From positions 62,001 to 126,000 of the forward strand of contig CAZKVC010000003.1 in NCBI GenBank assembly GCA_964556115.1: a stretch of DNA of 64,000 nt. The letters are read 5' to 3'. The position numbers were made by a program, and so were the translations under genes. This document shows positions 43,896 to 52,758 of the stretch, piece after piece. The DNA comes from Parvularcula sp964556115 (lineage in GTDB: Bacteria; Pseudomonadota; Alphaproteobacteria; Caulobacterales; Parvularculaceae). How positions within the stretch are numbered: position 1 is the first letter of the stretch; every line of letters starts with the position of its first letter. Below the pieces are notes generated by a model that worked only from the letters and a program-made list of their open reading frames with translations, was not told the DNA's origin and did not search any database.

Positions 43896-44501
43896 GTGCC
43901 GCTTCTCTCTTTTCTTGCTGCCCTCGGGCTGAGCTTGCAAACCGCCTCGCCGATCGAGGCCTATCGCGACTGCACCTCCATCGAGGATGCAACCCAGCGC
44001 CTCGCCTGTTTCGACCGTGCCGCCGAAGGCGACGATGCCCTGATGGCGCGGCAGGCACGTGCAGCCGCCCCCGTCATCGCAGCCCCTGCGCCTGAGCCTG
44101 TTCCCGAAGAGGCGGACCCGCTTCCCATCGTTCCCGCCCCCGTCGCCGCCGGGCGGCTGAGCGAAGCCCGCGCCGAGGCCGAGGCCGCCGAGGAACGCGC
44201 CCGCGCGGCCGAAGAGGAGCTCAAGCGCCTGCGCGCTGCGGACCGCAAGAAAAGGCGCGAGGCCGAGCGCGAGGAATATACCGAGGCCGTGGTCGAGAGC
44301 GCTCTTCTTGCCGATGGCCGCCTCGCCATCCGCCTCGAAAGCGGCGAGATCTGGGAGCAGATGACCATCGGCACCGACCGCTTCTATGAGCGCGACCTCG
44401 ACGAGGTGAAGGAAGCGACGATTCAGCCGGCCGCCTTCGGCGGGCACTGGATGAAGATCGAGCCGATCGGTGAGCGGGTCAAAGCCCGGCTCAGGGACTG
44501 A
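43896..44501 (+). CDS. Exported coiled-coil protein of unknown function
   Basis: 201 residues when started at GTG 43896, which gives a clean signal peptide (PLLSFLAALGLSLQTASP). The mature part begins with 'YRDCTSIEDATQRLACFD', a small two-cysteine segment also seen at the start of several periplasmic secretion-associated and unknown proteins. A proline-rich linker is followed by an Ala/Glu/Arg-rich coiled coil (about 95-135), and a C-terminal domain ('ESGEIWEQM'). I do not recognise a function. Its ribosome site falls in the sdh terminator stem. Confidence 0.7.
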   Translation: MPLLSFLAALGLSLQTASPIEAYRDCTSIEDATQRLACFDRAAEGDDALMARQARAAAPVIAAPAPEPVPEEADPLPIVPAPVAAGRLSEARAEAEAAEERARAAEEELKRLRAADRKKRREAEREEYTEAVVESALLADGRLAIRLESGEIWEQMTIGTDRFYERDLDEVKEATIQPAAFGGHWMKIEPIGERVKARLRD

Positions 44502-44550
44502 GCGGCCGAGAGGTGACAGGGCGCGTTCGGGTTCCTAGATCCCAAAGCCT

Positions 44551-45093
44551 ATGCTGATCACCTATTACCTCTCCGCACTCGTCATCCTCGGCGTCTGGTA
44601 CGCTCTTTACCGCCTGTGGGAACGTCGGCTGACCGAGGACATCGCAGCAGGAGCGGAAGTCGAATATGACCGGCTTGGGCGGACCGATCCTGCCCTTCTC
44701 GAAGGGCTCGACCGGAAGCGTTTCGAGACGATCTACCGGCGGGTCGAACTGCCGCTCGCGCCGTCCCATACCTTCATCGCGGTTGCGGTCTTTCTTCTGG
44801 GCGCACCGATCATCCTCGCCATCACCACCCTGAGCATCCGTTTTCTTGAAAGAACCGGGGTGATCCCCCAGCCCGCCGAGCAGGCGCAGCAGCTCAAGCT
44901 TTCGGCGGATGGCATCAGGCTGATCCAGCGGGCCGACCTGACCGCTCTCGAACTCATCCTTCAGGGTTGGGGCGGGTTCTTCACCTTCTTCGCCCTGCTC
45001 CTGTTCTGGGTGGTGGTTTTCTACGCCCTCATGAAGAGGGCTCATTCCCGTAGGGCAGGCTCTCTGCGGGAGGAGGTGTTGCGCTCTCGGTGA
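44551..45093 (+). CDS. Uncharacterised membrane protein
   Basis: 180 residues with three hydrophobic segments (about 2-20, 74-95 and 140-162) and a charged loop between the first two. No family recognised. Codon use matches its neighbours. It lies 49 bp after the exported coiled-coil gene on the same strand, and its last 65 bp overlap the 3' end of the convergent zinc-finger gene. Confidence 0.65.
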   Translation: MLITYYLSALVILGVWYALYRLWERRLTEDIAAGAEVEYDRLGRTDPALLEGLDRKRFETIYRRVELPLAPSHTFIAVAVFLLGAPIILAITTLSIRFLERTGVIPQPAEQAQQLKLSADGIRLIQRADLTALELILQGWGGFFTFFALLLFWVVVFYALMKRAHSRRAGSLREEVLRSR

Positions 45094-45406
45094 TGCCGTC
45101 ACCGGGGAGCGCCTTGGTCGTCGCCTGACGGCCGCGCTCGCCTTCCTCGGTCCAGTCCGCAGCGACCTCGCCGGCGCGCTCGGGGTCGAGGATGAAGACG
45201 CGATCACAATAGCCGCATTCCACAAAACCCTTGTCGCCGATGGTGTAGAACACCTTCGGATGGCCGAGCGCCCCCCCCGAGCCCATGCAGGCCTGGCGCC
45301 GCTGCCCGACGAAGACCACCTCGAGGGCGTCGCGGTCGAAAACCACTTCGTCGATGACCTGATCGAGGGTGCGGGGCTTCTTGTGTGCGGGAAGTTTGCT
45401 GGCCAT
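45029..45406 (-). CDS. zf-CHCC zinc-finger domain protein (NDUFS6-like)
   Basis: 125 residues. The central zinc site follows the zf-CHCC pattern: Cys40, a His in 'ALGHPKV', then CGYC. The domain is shared with mitochondrial complex I subunit NDUFS6 and with alphaproteobacterial complex I accessory proteins, so a role in respiratory complex I is plausible. A disordered tail of about 45 residues follows and is antisense to the end of the membrane-protein gene (65-bp convergent overlap). ATG 45406 is chosen because upstream sequence is not family-like. Confidence 0.82.
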   Translation of the reverse strand: MASKLPAHKKPRTLDQVIDEVVFDRDALEVVFVGQRRQACMGSGGALGHPKVFYTIGDKGFVECGYCDRVFILDPERAGEVAADWTEEGERGRQATTKALPGDGITESATPPPAESLPYGNEPSS

Positions 45407-45524
45407 GGCGGCGTCTATGCCCTTCCCGCCCCCGGTTTGACAAGCGCCGCAGCGCCGCATGGTTGACCCTTCACGCGCAAACCATGACATGGCGCTGATG
45501 CCCGACCGCGGAGACCACCTCTCA

Positions 45525-46487
45525 ATGCCGACCAGCACGCCCCTCAATCCCGATGCCGCGATCTCTGCCCGCGGTGTGCGCAAGACCTACAAGGGCGCGA
45601 AGGGGCAGGCTGACAAGCTGGCCCTCGAAGGGATCGACCTCGACGTGCCCCGCGGCTCCGTCTTCGGCCTTCTCGGGCCGAACGGCGCGGGCAAGTCGAC
45701 CTTCATCAACATTCTCGCAGGGCTCGTGAACAAGAGCGCGGGCGATGTGGCGATCTGGGGCTTCGACATCGACAAGAACCCCCGCCAGGCGCGCGCCTCG
45801 ATCGGCGTGGTCCCGCAGGAGCTTTCCACCGACGTCTTCTTCACGCCCAAGGAGGGGCTTGAGATCCAGGCCGGCCTCTACGGCGTTCCGCGCAAGAACC
45901 GCCGCACCATGGAGATCCTCCGGGGCCTTGGCCTCGAGGACAAGGCCGATGCCTATGTCAGGACCCTCTCGGGCGGCATGAAGCGGCGTCTCCTGGTCGC
46001 CAAGGCCATGGTCCACGACCCACCAGTCCTGATCCTCGACGAACCGACGGCAGGGGTCGATATCGAGCTTCGCCGCCAGCTGTGGGACCAGGTAATGGCG
46101 CTTCACGAGCGCGGGGTGACGGTCATTCTGACGACGCACTATCTGGAAGAGGCGCAGGAGCTCTGCGATACCATCGCTATCGTCCACAAGGGCAATGTCC
46201 GGACTGTTCAGCCCAAGGACGAACTGATCGCGTCCCTCGACCGCAAGGCCCTGGTAGTGGTTCCAGAGGACGGCGCCGACGCCGCGAGGATCGCCGCCAT
46301 TCCGGGTGCGGAGCTGAAAGCCGATGGCTCGATCCACGTGACCTACCGGCCGAGTGAAACGCGGGTCTCGGACCTGCTGAACGGCCTCAATGCAGCCGGG
46401 ATCAGTGTTCGCGATCTTTCCACCCAGGAAGCCGACCTGGAGGATGTCTTTCTGGAGCTGACCTACGGAACGGACGAGCGGGCCTAG
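45525..46487 (+). CDS. ABC-2-type transporter ATP-binding protein
   Basis: 320 residues from ATG 45525. Walker A GPNGAGKST, Q-loop 'VPQELSTD', signature LSGGMKRR, Walker B LILDEPT and switch His in 'TTHYLEEA' are complete; a C-terminal regulatory segment follows. It resembles YadG/CcmA-type exporters. No permease is adjacent: the next gene is convergent, so the partner is elsewhere. The start is uncertain; upstream in-frame ATGs (45459, 45489, 45498) lack ribosome sites too. Confidence 0.9.
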   Translation: MPTSTPLNPDAAISARGVRKTYKGAKGQADKLALEGIDLDVPRGSVFGLLGPNGAGKSTFINILAGLVNKSAGDVAIWGFDIDKNPRQARASIGVVPQELSTDVFFTPKEGLEIQAGLYGVPRKNRRTMEILRGLGLEDKADAYVRTLSGGMKRRLLVAKAMVHDPPVLILDEPTAGVDIELRRQLWDQVMALHERGVTVILTTHYLEEAQELCDTIAIVHKGNVRTVQPKDELIASLDRKALVVVPEDGADAARIAAIPGAELKADGSIHVTYRPSETRVSDLLNGLNAAGISVRDLSTQEADLEDVFLELTYGTDERA

Positions 46488-46509
46488 CGCCCGCCCTGCC
46501 CGGCGGTGG

Positions 46510-48171
46510 TCAGACGGGGGTCACATTGCCTTCGTTGATGTTGATCCTCTGACCACCGAAGGTTGTCAGGGTGAACCCTCCGAAGCTTTCATTGTAGGTC
46601 AGCGAATAATCCTGAAGCAGGCGGATCGCCTGCTGCTCGCCCACCAGAAGGCCATCGACGCCGTCCGAGCGGTAGTGGACGCCTGCCCAGTCCCGGCCCA
46701 GTGAGATGTTGTTGGCGAGCTTGTCGATCTCGCCCCCTACCGTCAGTGTACCGGTATAGGGCATGAGGACCTGCCCGCTCGCATCGGGAACCTGAGGGTT
46801 GGGGTAAGCCATGCTCTCCTCGAAGAACGCCTTGAGCACCGTGCAGCAAGCCCCGGCAATGGTGGCGTGCCCCGCCGGGTAGGACGGGTGCGTTGGCGAG
46901 CCCTCGGGGAAGGCCTGGGGCAGGAAAGACGTTCCGTGGGCGAACCTCGTTCGCAGGACGCCGTCGCTCGCCGCGATTTCTGCTGGCAGGTCATAATCCC
47001 GCACGCCTTCCATCTGAAGATGGAGCCTGCCGCCATAGACCTCCGGACGCAATCGGCGGTGCACCAGCCATTTCTGGTACCAGGCGCCGGTCAGGGCAAG
47101 CTGGCCGGCCTTCGCCACGAGGTCGAGAACGTCTGGGCCGCCAAGGGAAACGAATGCACCTTCCGTTGACGCACTGTTGTAGAGATTGCCGAGGTCGAAT
47201 GAGCCCGGGATGCCAAGCAGGATAAGCGCTGCAGACTGATAGCTTTGGAAGGTGAAGTCGCGGTGGACATACTCGCCAAGCGCCCTCGCGTCGGAAATGT
47301 AGCGCTTGTTTCCGGTCACGAGGGACTGCGGACCTTCGCCGTTCTGGATCTTCAGCCAGGACGACAGCGAGGTCATGTGATCGTCGCCCGGGGCGGGCAC
47401 GTCGTAGCGCTGTTCGATTGTTGAATTGCCGAAGGGTATCGGCTTGACCAGGAACTGGCTGACATAAGGCCCGGCGAGATCGCCCTCTGTCTCGCCGCGG
47501 AAGATCGTCTGCGGAGTGATCTGCCCACCAATCCTGGGCCCGACTGGGGTCGCAAAAGCGTTGAGGTCCGACACGGCGGCCGCCACCAGCGGGCTCGTGC
47601 TGAAACTCTCGAACGGGACGTCACGGCACAGAGCTTTCCAGTAAAGCTCGCCCATCTCAGCGGCGGTTTCGCTTCCCGCGAAGACCGGCGCGGGGCGCAT
47701 GAAGGTGCTATGGCTGTCCCTTCCCACGAGGTCGAACTTGTAAGCACCCTGAGGGTTCGCAAGACGCCGCGTCGCCGTCGGGGCAAGAGGGATCGCCTCG
47801 AAGTCGGCAGGGTCAGCACTGCCCAGGGCTTTGAGAAGCGCATTGTAAGCAGACGGATCAACTTCGCCGAAAGCGTTATGCGGCAATGTTTTCGTAAAGC
47901 TGGCCCGACGGTCGGCGAAGCCGTCGTCGCCGTTGGTCTTCTGGGAGGGAAGGTCTGCCTTCAAGTTTGCGCGTGACGCATCCAGCCTGATCTTGGCAGC
48001 GTCGGTACGGCGCCGGGCGGCACCGTCGCCGAGGATCGGGTGCGGGTCGGCCTTCTTTGCGGAGGCAGCGGCACTGAAGGACGAGGCCGTAGCGGAGGCA
48101 GCCGCGGCGGTCTTGATCAAGGTACGGCGGCTCATTCCGGCAAAGCTGCCGGTTCGTTCGTGTAGAGACAC
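46510..48171 (-). CDS. Vanadium-dependent haloperoxidase-like protein, Tat-exported
   Basis: 553 residues from GTG 48171 (AGGGA 8 nt upstream). A twin-arginine signal 'SRRTLIKTAAAA' shows folded export. The C-terminal half has the PAP2/vanadium haloperoxidase pocket: K-W-L-V-H-R-R-L-R-P (KX6RP), 'HPSYPAGHA' (PAGH for PSGH) and 'GRDWAGVHYRSD' (Arg plus catalytic His). These bind vanadate or phosphate, so it may oxidise halides with H2O2 or be an acid phosphatase; length and Tat export favour a haloperoxidase. Convergent with the ABC gene, with 22 bp between. Confidence 0.85.
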   Translation of the reverse strand: MSLHERTGSFAGMSRRTLIKTAAAASATASSFSAAASAKKADPHPILGDGAARRRTDAAKIRLDASRANLKADLPSQKTNGDDGFADRRASFTKTLPHNAFGEVDPSAYNALLKALGSADPADFEAIPLAPTATRRLANPQGAYKFDLVGRDSHSTFMRPAPVFAGSETAAEMGELYWKALCRDVPFESFSTSPLVAAAVSDLNAFATPVGPRIGGQITPQTIFRGETEGDLAGPYVSQFLVKPIPFGNSTIEQRYDVPAPGDDHMTSLSSWLKIQNGEGPQSLVTGNKRYISDARALGEYVHRDFTFQSYQSAALILLGIPGSFDLGNLYNSASTEGAFVSLGGPDVLDLVAKAGQLALTGAWYQKWLVHRRLRPEVYGGRLHLQMEGVRDYDLPAEIAASDGVLRTRFAHGTSFLPQAFPEGSPTHPSYPAGHATIAGACCTVLKAFFEESMAYPNPQVPDASGQVLMPYTGTLTVGGEIDKLANNISLGRDWAGVHYRSDGVDGLLVGEQQAIRLLQDYSLTYNESFGGFTLTTFGGQRININEGNVTPV

Positions 48172-48503
48172 TTGGCATTTCCCTGTTTCGACTATGTGCG
48201 GACGCGCTTCGCAACTGCACCCGGATGAAACGCGCTGAAGGCTGCCGTATCGCTTGCTACGCATTCTCGCTGCAAGAGGAAGGAGCAGCCAGGAAACGGA
48301 GGCCGCCGCAAGGGTCGGCTAATCGCGCGTTTTCGCTGTCTAAAAAATGGCAGTGTCTCACCCGGCTTCAGGCGAGGTTTTGCCGGCTTTTCGGGAAGCG
48401 CCTAAGGTAAGGTCGCTTCAGAAAAAAGCAGCGGCGGGGTTTTGTAGGTTGCCGGACCTGAAAAGAGGGCGGGCGCCCCTCGGCCGCCCGCCCTTCTCTT
48501 GTC
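48172..48503. other. Intergenic region, about 330 bp
   Basis: Apart from the TonB-receptor terminator at its right end and presumably the haloperoxidase promoter at its left, I see no gene, RNA or repeat here. Confidence 0.6.
48463..48498 (-). terminator. Terminator of the His-rich TonB receptor gene
   Basis: GGGCGGGC (48467-48474) pairs with GCCCGCCC (48485-48492); on the minus strand the stem is followed by TCTTTT. Confidence 0.75.
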
Positions 48504-50780
48504 CTAGAAACGCCAGTTCAGCGAGAAGCGGAAATTGCGCCCCGGAAGCGGCACGGTATCCTTGAGGAAGGAGGTGTGAAGCCTCGCATCCTCATCGCTG
48601 GCGTTGAGGACGGAGAACGACACCCCGACGGTCTCGTTGAAATCGTAATCCGCGTAGAAGTTCAGCAGGGTGAAGCTGTCCGTAGGCAGCTCGAACGCGG
48701 CTGTCTCATCGGCTTCGGCCGCGTGCTCCGCCTCGAAACGAAGGTCGAGCTGGCCGACCTCCGCATTGACCCCGGCAATGATGCCGAGCGGGGGGATGCG
48801 GGGCAGCTGGTCGCTTCCGGAGAGATCCACCTCGTCGAGTGTGGCATCGACCCAGTCGGCGACGACATCGGCGCTGAAGGCCGCGCCGCCAACGGTGCCG
48901 AGATCCGCCGAACCTTCGAACTCGAGGCCATAGAAGACTGCATCGGCAGCGGTGTAGCGGAGGACGTCAAGCCCGCCGAATTCCTCGAGTTCCTCTTCGT
49001 CATCCTCGCCTGCGGCCAGCAGAATGTCCTCGCCGGTCTGACCGGTGAAGGCCTGATAGATGAAGTCCTCATAGTCCGTATAGAAACCTGTCAGCGCGAA
49101 GCGTAGCCGGTCGCCCTCGAAGCGGTAGCCGAGCTCGGCTCCCAGAGCGGTTTCCGTACCGAGGGTCGGGTCGCCGATGTCGAAGCTCGAAGTCGCAAGG
49201 TGCGGGCCGTTGGAATAGAGCTCCTCTGAACCCGGTGCCCGCTCGGTCCTCAGGATCGAAGCACTGACATGGTTGTTGCCGCCGATATCGCTGTGCACGC
49301 CGACGGAAGCGGAAAGGGCATCGAAATCCTGCGAGTCGCCGCCGAGGGCGTCCTCCTGCTCGGTGTTCTCGTAGCGGGCGGCTGCTTCGAAGATGGTCCC
49401 GCCGAAACTCCATTCCTGGACAGTGAAGATACCGATCTGCCTGGTTTCGGTGGGCGGCACGAAAGCTTCCTCGCCGATCGCCGAGAACTCACGGGAGCGG
49501 TACTGAACGCCATTCGCGCCGCGCCAGTTGCCGCGCGGGGTCTGGATCGCCTCGGCCCGGATCTCATAGCCTTCATTGCCGAAGACGGTACCGATCTCGC
49601 CCGGACCCTCGAACTCGGTATGTTCATAGTCGGCATAACCGCCGAAGATATCGAGACGCTCGAAGGCCCCGCCGAGTTCAAGGCTGCCGTTCACGTCGAA
49701 GCGGTTCTGCTCGAGCTCGATGAAGACGCCTTCATGGCCATGGCCATGACCTTCCTCATGCTCTTCGCCTTCGTGCTCTTCCTCGTCGTGCTCCTCGTGC
49801 TCTTCCTCGTCGTGGCCGCCATGGCCGTGGCCGCCGCCGGGAATGCCGTAGCTGTTGCTGAGGCTCTGGACGGAGAAGCCGAGAAAGCCGCGATCGCCGA
49901 TGAAGGAGAGCCCGCCGCTGGCGCTTTCGAACTCGTTGAAGGAGTTCTTAAGAAGGCCCTTCTCTTCGTCGTGCTCGTCCTCGCCGTGCTCTTCGCCTTC
50001 ATGCTCTTCTTCGTGCTCCGCCTCTTCGAGGGCGCGAAGGATGCTGCTTTCAGCGTAGCCGGGAATTTCATAGTCCTGGGCGTCCCGCACGCTCAACGCG
50101 CCGGTGGCGACGACGGAAAAGCCGTTTCCTTCCCCCAGAAGCGCACTCGCGCCCGCAACCGCCTCGACGCTTTCGTCGACAGTGGCCGCGCCGAGGCGGA
50201 CCTTGCCGTCAAGGCCATCTTCCGGCGCCTCGCTGGGAATGCGGCCATCGAGAACGTTGACGACACCGCCCGCTGCCGAGCTGCCGTAGCGCAGCAGCGA
50301 GGGGCCGCGCACCACTTCGATCCGCTGGGCCAGCGCTGGCTCGATCGGCACGGCGTGATCGGGGCTCGCTGCCGCAGCGTCGATGGAGCCGACCCCGTTG
50401 ACGAGGGTCCTGATCCGGTCACCGCCGAGGCCGCGAATGATCGGACGGCTGGCGCCCGCACCGAAACCGGTGCTGGAAAGGCCGGGCTCACGGCGAAGGG
50501 TCTCGCCGAGAGTGCCGCGAAGCTGGCGCTGAAGCTCCTGCCCGTCGAGAACCGATGCGGGGGTCAGAAGCGCATCGGCCGGACGCTCGAGGGGCGATGC
50601 GGTGACGACGATCGTGTCCGCTTCGGGCTGGTGAACTGAAGAAGCGGCGGCCGCCGTTGCCGACGAGGCAACGGCCGCGACGGGCGCGCTGGCCTCAGCG
50701 TTCGGATCCGCAGCCAGGGCGGAGGCGGGAAGAAGGGCGAAGCCGGCAAGGCCGGTGGAAAGGAGAAGACGCTTGGTCAT
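48504..50780 (-). CDS. TonB-dependent receptor with His/Glu/Asp-rich loops (zinc-type)
   Basis: 758-residue outer-membrane receptor. Signal peptide, TonB-box-like 'DTIVVTASPLE', plug domain ('RQLRGTLGETLRREPGLSS', 'RIEVVRGPSLLRYGSSAAGGVVNVLDGRIP') and a 22-strand barrel ending in Phe (NWRF). Two extracellular stretches are almost purely His, Glu, Asp and Gly (encoded at about 49726-49840 and 49960-50025), like the metal-capture loops of ZnuD-type zinc receptors. Zinc is the best guess, another transition metal possible. A small exported CxxC protein is encoded 90 bp upstream on the same strand. No Zur box was found by eye. Confidence 0.88.
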   Translation of the reverse strand: MTKRLLLSTGLAGFALLPASALAADPNAEASAPVAAVASSATAAAASSVHQPEADTIVVTASPLERPADALLTPASVLDGQELQRQLRGTLGETLRREPGLSSTGFGAGASRPIIRGLGGDRIRTLVNGVGSIDAAAASPDHAVPIEPALAQRIEVVRGPSLLRYGSSAAGGVVNVLDGRIPSEAPEDGLDGKVRLGAATVDESVEAVAGASALLGEGNGFSVVATGALSVRDAQDYEIPGYAESSILRALEEAEHEEEHEGEEHGEDEHDEEKGLLKNSFNEFESASGGLSFIGDRGFLGFSVQSLSNSYGIPGGGHGHGGHDEEEHEEHDEEEHEGEEHEEGHGHGHEGVFIELEQNRFDVNGSLELGGAFERLDIFGGYADYEHTEFEGPGEIGTVFGNEGYEIRAEAIQTPRGNWRGANGVQYRSREFSAIGEEAFVPPTETRQIGIFTVQEWSFGGTIFEAAARYENTEQEDALGGDSQDFDALSASVGVHSDIGGNNHVSASILRTERAPGSEELYSNGPHLATSSFDIGDPTLGTETALGAELGYRFEGDRLRFALTGFYTDYEDFIYQAFTGQTGEDILLAAGEDDEEELEEFGGLDVLRYTAADAVFYGLEFEGSADLGTVGGAAFSADVVADWVDATLDEVDLSGSDQLPRIPPLGIIAGVNAEVGQLDLRFEAEHAAEADETAAFELPTDSFTLLNFYADYDFNETVGVSFSVLNASDEDARLHTSFLKDTVPLPGRNFRFSLNWRF

Positions 50781-50870
50781 GACTGTTGGCAATCCTGCAA
50801 GGCCCAGCCGAGCGCGAGGATGCAGCTTCGGTCAGGCAACTGAACGGTTATCGGAAGAGATGAGAGGTGG

Positions 50871-51161
50871 TCAGTTGCCCGGAGGCGGCGCGCGTTGCCG
50901 GTTTTCGCGGGTAAGGGCTGCCCGCTGGATCTGATCGCCGGGAAGGTCCAGGCGGGTTTGCGCCAGAAAAACCGGAAGGATGGTACGGTGTTGCGGAACC
51001 AGGCCGTCGCCGCCGCGTTCGGAGAGTTCGCAGAGAACGCAGTCCGCAGCCTCTCCGATCACCCCGTCGAGGTGATCGGCCTCGTGCCCGGCGGCAAGCG
51101 CCGGGGTCAGAGCCAGCCAGAAAACGGCCAGCCAACGAAGAAGGCTCGACGAAAGACCCAT
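50871..51161 (-). CDS. Small exported protein with HxxxH and CxxC motifs
   Basis: 96 residues: signal peptide ('WLAVFWLALTPALA'), then 'GHEADHLDG' and 'ADCVLCELSE', a His pair and a CxxC that could bind metal. The tail is basic and proline-rich. It resembles short DUF2946-like proteins found beside metal receptors, but the match is not strong. It lies 90 bp upstream of the His-rich TonB receptor, same strand, and probably is co-expressed. Confidence 0.62.
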   Translation of the reverse strand: MGLSSSLLRWLAVFWLALTPALAAGHEADHLDGVIGEAADCVLCELSERGGDGLVPQHRTILPVFLAQTRLDLPGDQIQRAALTRENRQRAPPPGN

Positions 51162-51225
51162 ACCGCCTGTGCTTAGATCACAGGAGGGTTCGCAGCTTCA
51201 ATAGCTTTCCGGCAACACTGGCGGA

Positions 51226-52758
51226 TCAGTTGAAGAGACGCAGGAGAACCGTCGGGCGCTGGTTCGAGATCACGAGGCTCTGCCGGGCGAGGTCGGTCTG
51301 GACCTGGAAGGCCTGGAGTTTCGCCGATTCCTCCTGCAGGTCCGCCTCGACGAGGGCAGCGACACCCTCCTCCATCGAGCCGGTGAGATTGTCGAGAAAC
51401 TCCCGCTGGCGGATGATCCGGCCTTCGGCGAAACCGAGCTCGGCGAAGCCGCGATTGGCCTTGGCGCGCGCGGCGTCGAGGACCTTGAGAGCGGCATCGG
51501 TGGAGTAGCCGGCCTGACCGTCCGGGCGGAGGGATTCGAGAAGCTCCAGCAGCGTCGCCTGCTCAAGCCTCAGCTCCGAGCCGACATAGTACTGGACACC
51601 GCGCGGCGGCAGCCAGCCTTCGGCAAGATAGGTGGTGACCTGGTCGAACTCGTCGGTGGTGAAGATCTGGTTGTAGGCGACGACCTTGTCGATGCGGCCC
51701 TGGAAGTCGGTGGAAGGCGTATCGTTCACCACCGTTCCGTTGACCACGGCGTTGCCGTTGATCTGGCCGATGCCGATGCCGCCGGGATGGTCGTAGAGGA
51801 TGCCCACACCGTTCGCGACATCGACGAGCGTCCCGTCGAGATAGGCCCTGAACTGTCCGGTCGCGTCGATATTCCCGTCGAGGACCAGCTGGGCCGTGTA
51901 GCGCGTGTTCGCTTCGATCCCCGACGTCACCTCGCGATAGGCCCATTGAGTGCCGGGGTCGCCCCCGGGCAGGTTGTACCCGCCGAAGACGAGCATGCCG
52001 TTACGCACGGAAATATTCAGCCCGCGCACGTTTCCGCCTTCTTCGTAGATGACCTGTTCGGTGGTGACGTCCGCCCCGGTCTCGAAGCTGATGGCGAAGG
52101 TCCGCTGCGCCGTACCCCCGGAACCGTTGGTGCCGATATTGATGCCGTTGATGTTGCCGGGAGTCATCGGGTTGAGGTTGCCCTCGCTGCCCGTCATCGC
52201 GAAGGAGTTGAAGTCCATCACGGCGCCCGGAAGCGGCGCTGCCGGAACGGCCGGGCCCGCGGTCTTGATGGCGAAACCCTGCGCCTGCAGGAAGATATTG
52301 TCGAAGGTCAGCGTGCCGCCGTCCCGCCTGTAGCCGGCGTTGAAGGTTTCGAGCTGCTCGCCTTCGAGAAGGTTGATCCCGTTATAGCTGGTACCGCGGA
52401 TGATCTGCCGTGCCTGGTCGATCTGAGCGGCTATGACCTCATCGATCTCTTTTTCCGCAAAACCGCTTTCAAGGGCGATGATGCCGGATGCGATCGTTTC
52501 CATGATATTGAAGAGGCTGTCCTGCGCCGCCATTGCCGTGCGCACCGCGCCCAAGGCATAGGTCAGGTTCTCTCGCGCCCCGTCGAGGGCCGTGATGTCC
52601 GACCTTTGGGTCGCCGCCACCAGGAAGAACGCGGCATTGTCCTGCGCCTTGGCAACTTTCAGTCCCGAAGAGATACGGTTCTGGGTCGCATCAAGCGACG
52701 CATTCGCCGATCTAAGCGTTTTCAGAGCAGTAAGTGCAGAAGCATTCGTAAGTAGCAC
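51226..52758 (-). CDS. Flagellin with inserted LamG-like domain
   Basis: 510 residues from GTG 52758 (GAGGGAGA 7 nt upstream). Residues 1-165 are a flagellin N-terminal D0/D1 ('LLTNASALTALKTL', 'SLDATQNRISSGLKV', 'DNAAFF'), and residues 395-510 the C-terminal D1/D0 ending 'PTVLLRLFN'. Between them, about 210-381, lies a laminin-G/concanavalin-type jelly roll ('TFAISFETGADVTTEQVIYE', 'RYTAQLVLDG', 'FQGRIDKVVAYNQIF'), which would be displayed on the filament surface. No other flagellar gene is nearby. LamG domains often bind glycans, so adhesion is plausible. Secretion would be by the flagellar route, as no signal peptide is present. Confidence 0.88.
   Translation of the reverse strand: MLLTNASALTALKTLRSANASLDATQNRISSGLKVAKAQDNAAFFLVAATQRSDITALDGARENLTYALGAVRTAMAAQDSLFNIMETIASGIIALESGFAEKEIDEVIAAQIDQARQIIRGTSYNGINLLEGEQLETFNAGYRRDGGTLTFDNIFLQAQGFAIKTAGPAVPAAPLPGAVMDFNSFAMTGSEGNLNPMTPGNINGINIGTNGSGGTAQRTFAISFETGADVTTEQVIYEEGGNVRGLNISVRNGMLVFGGYNLPGGDPGTQWAYREVTSGIEANTRYTAQLVLDGNIDATGQFRAYLDGTLVDVANGVGILYDHPGGIGIGQINGNAVVNGTVVNDTPSTDFQGRIDKVVAYNQIFTTDEFDQVTTYLAEGWLPPRGVQYYVGSELRLEQATLLELLESLRPDGQAGYSTDAALKVLDAARAKANRGFAELGFAEGRIIRQREFLDNLTGSMEEGVAALVEADLQEESAKLQAFQVQTDLARQSLVISNQRPTVLLRLFN

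Noticed and set aside
41973..44447. An 824-codon open frame antisense to sdhA and its neighbour
   Set aside because: It mirrors the strongly conserved sdhA gene; long antisense frames are expected in GC-rich DNA and the translation matches no family.
49726..50025. Low-complexity GA/CT-rich tracts as DNA repeats
   Set aside because: They are in frame within the receptor and simply encode His/Glu/Asp-rich loops.
49269..50639. A 456-codon frame antisense to the TonB receptor with hydrophobic stretches
   Set aside because: The hydrophobic runs are the complement of His/Glu-rich codons in the real receptor, not membrane helices.
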